Assembly: GCA_035534535.1 (NCBI GenBank)
Contig: DATLRS010000244.1
Location: forward strand, 1-22,616
Origin: DATARH01 sp035534535
GTDB lineage: Bacteria > Pseudomonadota > Alphaproteobacteria > ATCC43930 > CGMCC-115725
Length of the DNA: 22,616 bases
Reading direction: 5' to 3'
Positions 1-6,591 of the stretch are shown here, one piece after another (the first letter of the stretch is position 1; each line of letters begins with the position of its first letter). The translations under genes were made by a program, and so were the position numbers. Below the pieces are notes generated by a model. That model was not told the DNA's origin. It did no database searches and saw nothing but the letters and a program-made list of their open reading frames with translations.

Positions 1-10
1 GGAGCATGAC

Positions 11-19
11 AGGAGGTGG
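11..19 (+). promoter_or_regulatory. Strong Shine-Dalgarno of the CoA-transferase gene
   Basis: AGGAGGTGG contains the full anti-16S complement AGGAGGT and ends 6 nt before the ATG at 26. This fixes the start of the first gene, although the promoter lies outside the window. Confidence 0.8.
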
Positions 20-25
20 TTTGAG

Positions 26-1243
26 ATGACTGAGCCGCACGGGCCGCTCCAGGGGGTCAAGGTCGTCGCCTGCTCGACCGCGCAGGCCGGCACGGTGCCC
101 TACATGCTGATGGCCGATCTCGGCGCCGAAATCGTCAAGATCGAGGTGCCCGGGATCGGCGACAATTCGCGCGGCTCGACCGTGATGCCGGGGTTTCCCA
201 GCACCTATTTCGAGACCAACAATCGCGGCGTGAAGAGCGTCACGCTGAACCTGAAAGCCCACGAAGGGCGTGAGATCCTGCACCGGCTGGTCGCGACGGC
301 GGACATCTTCGGGCAGAATTTCCGGCCCGGCGCAGCCGAAAAGAACGGCTTCGGCTACGACGAGCTGCGCCGGGTCAACCCGAAGCTCGTCTATGTGTCG
401 GTGTCGGGCTACGGCCCCAAGGGACCGCATGCCGATCTGCCGGGCACCGATTCGATGGCGCAGGCATTGGGCGGCATCGCCGAGGCTTATTCGGCACCGG
501 GACAGAAGCTGAAGACCGGCATCGTCTCGGTCGCCGACGAGACCTGCGCCATCCTCGCTTTTGGCGGCGCGCTCGCCGCGCTGACCCATGCACGCGCCAC
601 CGGAATCGGGCAGAAGGTCGATTGCTCGCTGCTCGGCGGCCAGATCCGCCTGATGGGCTGGACCCTGACGACAGCGATGTGGAGCGACCGCGATCCGGTC
701 ACCGGCCAGGCCCGCATCACCGGCACCCCGGAACGCCCTGGCATCAGCGCCAGCTTCAACGACCGCGACGGCAAGCCACTGGTATTCCAGCTGAACGGCG
801 CGCGGCCATGGCGCAACGCGATGACCGCGCTCGGCTTTTACGAGACGCTGGAAAAGGCCGGGTTCGGCGATCTCGGCATCATTGTGTCATCGGCCGAACG
901 GCGCACCGCCTTGCTGCGTCTGCTGGACGAGCTGTTCGCGACCGGGGTACGCGACGACTGGGTGGAACGGCTGCGCGCGGCCGACATCGTCGCCGCGCCG
1001 ATCAACACCTTGCTCGAAGCCTCCAACGATCCCGATGTGTTGGCCAACGGCTACGTCACCGAGGTCGATTACCCGCGCCGCGGCAGGCGGCTGAAGGTGC
1101 ACGGCTCGCCGTGGCATTTCTCCGAGACGCCGGCGCAGATCGGCGTCGCCCCGGAACTCGGCGCCGACACCGACGCGGTGCTCGCGGCGGCCGGCTACAG
1201 CCCGGCCCAGATCCGGGATTTCCGCGACAGAAAGATCGTTTGA
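26..1243 (+). CDS. CaiB/BaiF (class III) CoA-transferase family protein
   Basis: 405 aa, the usual length of this family. Class III CoA-transferases move CoA between carboxylic acids through an aspartyl-CoA anhydride in the cytoplasm. Family marks visible: ADLGAEIVKIE at residues 30-40 (the dimer-interlocking N-terminal fold), NFRPGAAEKNGFGYDEL at 98-114, and the active-site block PGTDSMAQALGG, where Asp142 is the expected catalytic aspartate. A near-perfect Shine-Dalgarno at 11-19 fixes the ATG. A dehydrogenase follows after 25 nt on the same strand, so the two are probably co-transcribed. The acid substrates cannot be read from sequence; the partner suggests a hydroxy- or keto-acid route. 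The family is certain, the substrate unknown. Confidence 0.92.
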   Translation: MTEPHGPLQGVKVVACSTAQAGTVPYMLMADLGAEIVKIEVPGIGDNSRGSTVMPGFPSTYFETNNRGVKSVTLNLKAHEGREILHRLVATADIFGQNFRPGAAEKNGFGYDELRRVNPKLVYVSVSGYGPKGPHADLPGTDSMAQALGGIAEAYSAPGQKLKTGIVSVADETCAILAFGGALAALTHARATGIGQKVDCSLLGGQIRLMGWTLTTAMWSDRDPVTGQARITGTPERPGISASFNDRDGKPLVFQLNGARPWRNAMTALGFYETLEKAGFGDLGIIVSSAERRTALLRLLDELFATGVRDDWVERLRAADIVAAPINTLLEASNDPDVLANGYVTEVDYPRRGRRLKVHGSPWHFSETPAQIGVAPELGADTDAVLAAAGYSPAQIRDFRDRKIV

Positions 1244-1268
1244 CCCCGCGCGGCGAGAGGAGACTGCC

Positions 1269-2336
1269 ATGCCTGCACCCTATGAAACGCATCGCGCCCA
1301 ACTCAAGGCCATCCTGCTGGCCTGGAGCATGCCGGAAGAGAATGCCGAGGCGACGGCCGACATCCTGTCGTGGGCCGATCTGCACGGCGTCGACAGCCAC
1401 GGCATCTCGATGATCCCGGGCTATGACCGGTTGCGCCGCGCCGGGCGCGCCAAAATGACCGCGCAGCCGCGCATCATCAAGGAGACGCCGGTCTCGGCAC
1501 TGGTGGACGGCGATGGCGGGCTCGGCCACGTGCCGGCGCGGTTCGCGATGCAGGTGGCGATCGACAAGGCGAAAGCCGCCGGCATGGCGATCGCAGCGGT
1601 GAAGAACTCGGCGCATTTCGGCGCCACCGGCTACTACACGCTGATGGCGGCAAACGAGGGGCTGATCGGCATCGCCTGCACCAGCGCCTCCTCGATCCAG
1701 GTCGCGCCGACCTTCGGCAAGGAGGCCAAGCTCGGCACCGACCCGTGGTCGTTCGCCGCGCCGACCACCGATCCCGGACGACCATTCTTGTTGGACATGG
1801 CGACGACGACGGTGGCCGCCGGGCGCATCCGCAACAAGGCCAACGAGGAACTGCCCTGCCCGCCCGGCTGGGTGCTCGACAAGGATGGGCTACCCAGTAC
1901 CGATCCGCTGGTGGCGCGCGAGAAGGGCGGGTTTCTAACCTCGCTCGGCGGCTCGCCAGAGAACTCCAGCTACAAGGGTTATGGGCTCGCGGTGATGGTC
2001 AACATCCTCGGCGCCTGCCTGTCCGGCGCGACCTTGATCACCGACCCGATGCACACCAAGAAGCCGCAGGGCAACGATATCGGCCATTGCTTCATCGCGA
2101 TCGATCCCGGCCTGTTCCGCGAGCGCCAAGACTTCACCGCCGACGTGACGCGGCTGTGCGACGATCTGCGTGCGACCAAGCCGGTCGATCCGGCTCAGCC
2201 GGTCATGGTGGCCGGCGACCCGCAGTGGAACAATGCGGCGCGGCGCCTGCGCGACGGGATCCCGATCGGCGCGGGCCTCATCAACCAGCTTCGCCAGATC
2301 GCGCAGGCCAGCGCCGCGCCCTGGCTGCTCGATTGA
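1269..2336 (+). CDS. Ldh2/MDH2-family NAD(P)-dependent malate/L-lactate/ureidoglycolate-type dehydrogenase
   Basis: 355 aa, full length for the family that includes YlbC, ComC and Archaeoglobus malate dehydrogenase. These enzymes interconvert 2-hydroxy acids and 2-keto acids with NAD(P) and do not have a classical Rossmann fold. Visible family motifs: DLHGVDSHG at residues 37-45, NSAHFGATGYYT at 113-124 with the catalytic-type His116, GTDPWSFAAP at 156-165, LDMATTTVAAGRI at 175-187, and SYKGYGLAVMVNILGA at 234-249. GAGAGGAGA just upstream serves as Shine-Dalgarno for the ATG. It sits 25 nt after the CoA-transferase and likely shares its transcript. The exact substrate is open; malate, sulfolactate, ureidoglycolate and delta-1-piperideine-2-carboxylate are all used within this family. 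Confidence 0.9.
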   Translation: MPAPYETHRAQLKAILLAWSMPEENAEATADILSWADLHGVDSHGISMIPGYDRLRRAGRAKMTAQPRIIKETPVSALVDGDGGLGHVPARFAMQVAIDKAKAAGMAIAAVKNSAHFGATGYYTLMAANEGLIGIACTSASSIQVAPTFGKEAKLGTDPWSFAAPTTDPGRPFLLDMATTTVAAGRIRNKANEELPCPPGWVLDKDGLPSTDPLVAREKGGFLTSLGGSPENSSYKGYGLAVMVNILGACLSGATLITDPMHTKKPQGNDIGHCFIAIDPGLFRERQDFTADVTRLCDDLRATKPVDPAQPVMVAGDPQWNNAARRLRDGIPIGAGLINQLRQIAQASAAPWLLD

Positions 2337-2351
2337 GCAACAGAGTTGCTC
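2335..2351 (+). terminator. Short hairpin at the dehydrogenase stop codon
   Basis: GAGCAAC and GTTGCTC pair perfectly (7 bp) around a 3-nt loop and begin inside the TGA stop. No T tract follows, so it may be a 3'-end stabiliser or a weak terminator for the CoA-transferase/dehydrogenase transcript. Confidence 0.35.
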
Positions 2352-2358
2352 GGAGCCG

Positions 2359-2389
2359 CTTGCGAAAGCCGCGCCCGGTGGCCTATATG
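2359..2389 (+). promoter_or_regulatory. Putative promoter of tRNA-Asn
   Basis: CTTGCGA, with the -35 hexamer TTGCGA at 2360-2365, is followed after 17 nt by CTATAT at 2383-2388. A CTTG-N-CTATAT layout is common for stable-RNA promoters in alphaproteobacteria. Transcription would start near 2395, about 70 nt before the mature tRNA. Confidence 0.5.
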
Positions 2390-2466
2390 AGCCCTGCCGA
2401 TGGGGGCAGGCCGATCCCGCCGCCTGGCCCGCCGCCCGGCCCGGCGCTTGTTGCGGCGGGCTCTGA

Positions 2467-2541
2467 TCCCCGGTAGCTCAGTGGTAGAGCAAGCGGCTGT
2501 TAACCGCTGGGTCGATGGTTCGAATCCGTCCCGGGGAGCCA
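2467..2541 (+). tRNA. tRNA-Asn (anticodon GTT)
   Basis: A 75-nt cloverleaf. The acceptor TCCCCGG (2467-2473) pairs with CCGGGGA (2531-2537), followed by discriminator G and an encoded CCA at 2539-2541. The anticodon stem AGCGG/CCGCT (2492-2496/2504-2508) encloses the loop CTGTTAA with anticodon GTT at 2499-2501, which decodes asparagine. The T loop GGTTCGAATCC is canonical. It is a single tRNA gene with its own promoter, placed between the catabolic pair and the convergent ABC operon. I see no integrase or att-like duplication beside it. Confidence 0.97.
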
Positions 2542-2549
2542 CAACGGAA

Positions 2550-2584
2550 ACAAGGGGTTAGGACAGATCGTCCTAGCCCCTTGT
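2550..2584. terminator. Strong bidirectional terminator-like hairpin
   Basis: Two 15-nt arms (2550-2564 and 2570-2584) pair with a single G-T wobble around a 5-nt loop. It lies 9 nt after the tRNA and 55 nt beyond the stop of the convergent ABC operon. On the + strand it lacks a T run. Read on the - strand it is followed by a TTTCC tract, so it fits best as the ABC operon terminator that also ends the tRNA transcript. Confidence 0.7.
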
Positions 2585-2638
2585 CTTCCCGAAATTCGCT
2601 TGGGCTACCATCGGGGTTCCGGGGCGGTGCGCCGCCGC

Positions 2639-3670
2639 TCAGGGGATGTGCTCTCGATCGATGGCCGGTTTTGCGCCTTCATACAAATGGCACGCGACGG
2701 TATGACCAGGCGCGAGCTCTTTTGGCTGCGGTATCTCGATCGCGCAGATCGGCATCGCCTCGGGGCAGCGCGTGTGAAAGTGACAGCCTGACGGCGGATG
2801 GATCGGGTTCGGGACGTCACCCTGAAGATGGACGCGGCGGCGCTTCATCGTGGGATCGGGGATTGGCACCGCCGACAACAGCGCCTGCGTGTAAGGGTGC
2901 CGCGGCGTCGCATAGAGGTCGTGTGCAGAAGCCAGCTCGACGACGCGCCCCAAATACATGACGGCGACCCGGCTCGAGATGTGCTCGACGACCGACAAGT
3001 CATGGGCAATGAAGAGATAGGTCAGGCCGAATTTCTGCTGCAGGTCTTCCAAAAGGTTGATGACCTGGGCCTGGATCGACACGTCGAGGGCCGACACCGG
3101 CTCGTCGCAGACGATCAGCTTTGGCGACACGGCAAGCGCGCGGGCGATGCCGATGCGTTGGCGCTGCCCGCCCGAGAACTCGTGCGGATAGCGGCGGAGA
3201 TGATCGGCGCCGAGGCCGACGGTTTCCAGCAGTTCGACGACTCTCTCGTCAAACGCGCGGCGGGTTTTCGTCAGGCGATGGATGATCAGCGCCTCGCCGA
3301 TGATCGCGCCGACCGTCATGCGCGGGTCCAGCGAGGCGTAGGGGTCCTGGAAGATGATCTGCATGTCGCGCGCGAGCGCCCGCAACCCCGCGCCCGACAG
3401 CGCCATGACATCGCGCCCCTCAAACCGGATCTCGCCCGATGTCGGCTCGACAAGGCGCAGGATGCACCGCCCGGTCGTCGATTTGCCACAGCCCGATTCG
3501 CCGACAAGGCCCAGGGTTTCGCCGGCGGCGATGTCGAAGCTGACGCGATCGACCGCGTGCACCTGTTCCGAAACGCGCGACAGGAAGCCGCCTTTGACCG
3601 GAAAATTCTTGACCAGATCACGCACCGACAGCAGCGGTTCGCCTTCCACAGGTCGAGGTGCGTTGGTCAC
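2639..3670 (-). CDS. dppF: Dipeptide/oligopeptide ABC transporter ATP-binding subunit (DppF/OppF type)
   Basis: 343 aa, full length. It is one of the two cytoplasmic ATPases that power the importer. Visible: Walker A GESGCGKST (residues 57-65), Q-loop IIFQDPYASLDP, signature FSGGQRQRIGIARAL (165 onward), Walker B LIVCDEP (185-191), H-loop IAHDLSVV with His223, and the C-terminal oligo_HPY region (HPYTQALLSAVP) with its conserved cysteines. I chose the GTG at 3670 because it overlaps the TGA of the preceding ATPase by 4 nt (GTGA). A much longer reading upstream in this frame is only the shadow of dppD. It is the last gene of the operon and is followed by the hairpin at 2550-2584. The DppF/OppF family is certain; the transported substrate is not. 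Confidence 0.93.
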   Translation of the reverse strand: MTNAPRPVEGEPLLSVRDLVKNFPVKGGFLSRVSEQVHAVDRVSFDIAAGETLGLVGESGCGKSTTGRCILRLVEPTSGEIRFEGRDVMALSGAGLRALARDMQIIFQDPYASLDPRMTVGAIIGEALIIHRLTKTRRAFDERVVELLETVGLGADHLRRYPHEFSGGQRQRIGIARALAVSPKLIVCDEPVSALDVSIQAQVINLLEDLQQKFGLTYLFIAHDLSVVEHISSRVAVMYLGRVVELASAHDLYATPRHPYTQALLSAVPIPDPTMKRRRVHLQGDVPNPIHPPSGCHFHTRCPEAMPICAIEIPQPKELAPGHTVACHLYEGAKPAIDREHIP

Positions 3671-4647
3671 AAGATGCACGCCACTTTGTGGCCGGGCGCG
3701 ATCTCGCGCAGCGCCGGCACGGAAGCGGTGCAGGCCGGGCTCGCATAGCCGCAGCGCGGTGCGAAGCGGCAGCCGGGCGGCGGCGCGACGAGGCTCGGCA
3801 CGACACCAGGGATCGCGGCGAGGCGCCGCTTTTCGCCGGCGCGGTCGAGGCGCGGGATCGAGCGGATGAGACCCTGCGTATAGGGATGGTGCGGCCGGGC
3901 GAACAATTCCTCGACAGACGCTTCTTCGACGACCTTGCCGGCGTACATGACGATGACGCGCTGCGCCACCTCCGCGACGACGCCCATCGCATGGGTGATC
4001 AGCATGATTGCCATGCCGAGCCGGTCCTTGATCTCGGCCAGGAGATCGAGGATCTGGGCCTGGATCGTCACGTCGAGCGCCGTCGTCGGCTCGTCGGCAA
4101 TGAGGAGCTGCGGGTTGCACGACAGCGCCATTGCAATCATCACGCGCTGCCGCATGCCGCCCGAGAATTGGTGCGGATAATCGCGGGCGCGCCGCTCGGC
4201 ATCGGGAATATGCACGAGGCGCAGCATCTCGACCGCGCGCGCGAACGCCGCCTGGCGCGACACGCCTTCGTGTTCGCTGACCGCCTCGGCGATCTGCGCG
4301 CCAACCGTATAGACCGGATTGAGCGACGTCATCGGCTCCTGGAACACGATGCCGATTTCCTTGCCGCGGATGCGACGCATCTCGCGCTGTCCGAGCGACA
4401 CGAGATCGCGGCCCTGCCACAGGATCTCGCCGCCGGCGATGCGGCCGGGCGGCATCGCGATCAACTTCAGCACGGTCAGCGCGGTGACGGTCTTGCCGCA
4501 GCCCGATTCGCCGACAACGCCCAACGTCTCGCCGCGGCGGATCGCCAGATCGACGCCGTCGACGGCATGCACGACCCCATCGTCGGTGTCGAAATACGTC
4601 TTCAGTCCGCGGATATCGAGGAGCGCCTGACCGGAAGGGCCTGCCAC
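3667..4647 (-). CDS. dppD: Dipeptide/oligopeptide ABC transporter ATP-binding subunit (DppD/OppD type)
   Basis: 326 aa with a GTG start 1 nt after the permease stop, so it is translationally coupled. Visible: Walker A GESGCGKT (46-53), Q-loop VFQEPMTSLNP, signature FSGGMRQRV (161-169), Walker B LLIADEP (181-187), D-loop TALD, then the oligo_HPY C-terminus with CRFAPRC and further cysteines near the end. In mycobacterial Opp/Dpp systems cysteines of this region hold a [4Fe-4S] cluster; whether they do here is inference. One oddity: the switch segment reads ITHAMGVVAE, where the family normally has ITHDLGVVAE. The switch His219 is kept, but the following Asp is Ala220. The partner ATPase keeps the normal HD. 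Confidence 0.93.
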   Translation of the reverse strand: MAGPSGQALLDIRGLKTYFDTDDGVVHAVDGVDLAIRRGETLGVVGESGCGKTVTALTVLKLIAMPPGRIAGGEILWQGRDLVSLGQREMRRIRGKEIGIVFQEPMTSLNPVYTVGAQIAEAVSEHEGVSRQAAFARAVEMLRLVHIPDAERRARDYPHQFSGGMRQRVMIAMALSCNPQLLIADEPTTALDVTIQAQILDLLAEIKDRLGMAIMLITHAMGVVAEVAQRVIVMYAGKVVEEASVEELFARPHHPYTQGLIRSIPRLDRAGEKRRLAAIPGVVPSLVAPPPGCRFAPRCGYASPACTASVPALREIAPGHKVACIL

Positions 4648-4648
4648 G

Positions 4649-5584
4649 TCAGATCACTTTGCGCGGGTCGAAGGCGTCGCGCAGCCCGTCGCCGATATAG
4701 TTGATCGTCATCACGGTCAGAAAGATCGCGCCGCCAGCGAACAGCGCCCAATGCGGCGCGATGTCGAGATAATCCTTGGCGTCATAGAGCAGGCGTCCCC
4801 AGCTCGGAACATCGGGCGGGAAACCGAGACCGAGAAACGACAGGGTCGATTCGGCGATGATCGCATTCGCCACCTCGATCGTCGCGGCGACGATGACGGG
4901 CCCCAGCGCATTCGGCAGGATGTGGCGCACGACCTGGCGCAGCTTGGAGGCGCCGAGGGCGCGGGCCGCCTCGACGAACTCCTTTTCGCGCAACGAGAAA
5001 AACTGCGCGCGCACCAGGCGGGCGACCGACATCCAGCGGAAGCCGCCGATCACGATGACGATCAAGAGGAACATGCCGATCTGCGCGCCGACCACCGCCT
5101 TCAGCTGGTCGCGGAACAGATAGATCAGGAGCAGCAACAGCGGCAGTTGCGGCAGCGACAGGAACAGGTCGATCAGCCAGACGAGGCCGCTATCGACAGC
5201 ACCGCGCGACACGCCGGCAATCGCGCCGATGATCGTGCCGGCGACGATCGCGACCAGCATCGCCGCCAGCCCGACCGCCAGCGAAATCCGCCCGCCATAA
5301 AGCATGCGCGCCAACAGGTCCTGCCCGAGATCGTCGGTGCCGAGCGGATGGGCCAGGCTCGGCCCTTGCAGGTGGGCGGCGAAATCGATGTCGTTGATCG
5401 GGACACGCCACAGGAACGGTCCGAGCGCCACCGCTGCGATCATCAGGAAGAGGACGACCGCGCTGACCACCGCCAGCCGGTGCCGCCGGAAGCGGCGCCA
5501 CGCTTCGCCCCCGAGCGTCCGGCGCCGCACCGACGCCGCCGCAGAAAACGGCGCGCTGTCGACCGCCGCAGCGCCGTCAACCAT
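4649..5584 (-). CDS. dppC: Peptide ABC transporter permease (DppC/OppC type)
   Basis: 311 aa inner-membrane permease. It has an N-terminal OppC-like cytoplasmic stretch and first membrane helix (about 38-60), then LGTDDLGQDLLARMLYGGR (81-99), which marks the start of the permease core. The EAA loop EFVEAARALGASKL...HILPN (202-225) docks on the ATPases. At least five further hydrophobic helices follow, and the end is the typical GDGLRDAFDPR. The ATG at 5584 gives the expected N-terminus; the open frame continues upstream only as a shadow of dppB. It starts 8 nt after the dppB stop and inside the second copy of a 12-bp direct repeat. Fourth in order would be the ATPases; together they form a standard A-B-C-D-F operon. 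Confidence 0.92.
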   Translation of the reverse strand: MVDGAAAVDSAPFSAAASVRRRTLGGEAWRRFRRHRLAVVSAVVLFLMIAAVALGPFLWRVPINDIDFAAHLQGPSLAHPLGTDDLGQDLLARMLYGGRISLAVGLAAMLVAIVAGTIIGAIAGVSRGAVDSGLVWLIDLFLSLPQLPLLLLLIYLFRDQLKAVVGAQIGMFLLIVIVIGGFRWMSVARLVRAQFFSLREKEFVEAARALGASKLRQVVRHILPNALGPVIVAATIEVANAIIAESTLSFLGLGFPPDVPSWGRLLYDAKDYLDIAPHWALFAGGAIFLTVMTINYIGDGLRDAFDPRKVI

Positions 5585-5600
5585 CGGAGCCGTCAACCAT
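5573..5600 (-). repeat. 12-bp direct repeat across the dppB-dppC junction
   Basis: Read on the - strand, ATGGTTGACGGC occurs at 5600-5589 and again at 5584-5573 (16-bp period). The first copy lies over the end of dppB. The second supplies the dppC start codon and first four codons. The two ATGs are in different frames. Confidence 0.85.
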
Positions 5601-6552
5601 AGGAAATACGGGGGTCGAGGCAGCCATACAGCAGGTCCGCGATCAGGTTGAACAGGATCACCAGACAGGCAAAGACGAAGGTGACCGCCATGATGACCGG
5701 CGTGTCGTTCGCCAGGATCGCGCTGATCAGCAGCGAACCGATGCCGGGCACCCGAAAGATCTGCTCGGTGATGATCGCGCCGCCGAAGACGACCGGCATC
5801 TGCAGCGCAATCAGGGTCACGACCGGGATCATCGCGTTGCGCACGATGTGCTTTAAAACCACGACCCGCTCGGCCAGCCCCTTGGCGCGCGCCGTCGTGA
5901 CGTAGTCGAGACGGGCGACATCGAGCACCGCCGCACGCACGAAACGCGTCCATGTCGCGCCCTGGAAGAGACCCAGCACCGCGACCGGCATGAGCGCCTG
6001 GCGAATGTGCAGCCAATACCATTCAAGCCCGGTGCCGCCGACATCGCTGCGGTAGACAAAGGGCAGCCAGTGGAGCGTGATGCTGAACAGCAGGATGAAA
6101 ATGAGGCCGGTAAAAAAAGTCGGCAGCGAAAAGCCGATGAGCGCAAGCGTGCTGGCGATCTGGTCGCCGAGCGAATAGGGCCGGACGCCGGCGTAAATGC
6201 CGACTGGCAGAGCGACGATCAGCGCCAGCACCTGCGACGCACCAAGCACAAACAGCGTCGTCGGCAGGCGTTGCAGGATCAGCGTCGCGACATCCATCCG
6301 GCTGGCGAACGAAAACCCCCACTCGCCATGCAGCATCGCCACCAGCCAGCGCAAATAGCGCAGGTAGATCGGGTCATCGAGACCAAATTTGGCGCGCAGC
6401 GCCGCCGCCACCGACGGCGGGATCGACGGGTCGGTCGCCAGCGCGCTGAACGGGTCGCCCGGCGCCAGCGCGAGCACCGTGAACAGGATGACGCTGATCC
6501 CCAGAATGCTCGGGACCGCGATCAACAGGCGCTTGACGACGTAGCGGCTCAC
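5593..6552 (-). CDS. dppB: Peptide ABC transporter permease (DppB/OppB type)
   Basis: 319 aa inner-membrane permease, full length. The N-terminus VKRLLIAVPSILGISVILF is the typical first helix, followed by LALAPGDPF (27-35), the short periplasmic segment GLDDPIYLRYLRWL (57-70) and GEWGFSF (76-82). The ATPase-docking loop is TTARAKGL...LKHIVRNAMIPV (219-244), and the end GCLDPRISYG matches the family's DPR-Y end. The start is GTG with GGAGG about 10 nt upstream. It lies 39 nt after the binding-protein gene and 8 nt before dppC. Substrate specificity is set mainly by the binding protein, so peptide, opine or another cationic solute cannot be told apart here. Confidence 0.92.
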   Translation of the reverse strand: MSRYVVKRLLIAVPSILGISVILFTVLALAPGDPFSALATDPSIPPSVAAALRAKFGLDDPIYLRYLRWLVAMLHGEWGFSFASRMDVATLILQRLPTTLFVLGASQVLALIVALPVGIYAGVRPYSLGDQIASTLALIGFSLPTFFTGLIFILLFSITLHWLPFVYRSDVGGTGLEWYWLHIRQALMPVAVLGLFQGATWTRFVRAAVLDVARLDYVTTARAKGLAERVVVLKHIVRNAMIPVVTLIALQMPVVFGGAIITEQIFRVPGIGSLLISAILANDTPVIMAVTFVFACLVILFNLIADLLYGCLDPRISYG

Positions 6553-6591
6553 CCCGCCGCGCCTCCGCCCGCGGATCGCGGCGGCCTCGCC

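Noticed and set aside
2467..2584. tRNA-Asn as an integration site of a mobile element
   Set aside because: No integrase, no repeated tRNA 3' end, and both flanks carry ordinary operons.
3658..4704. 348-codon + strand frame opposite the ABC ATPase genes
   Set aside because: Antisense shadow: no motif or hydrophobic pattern, and it lies wholly over dppD.
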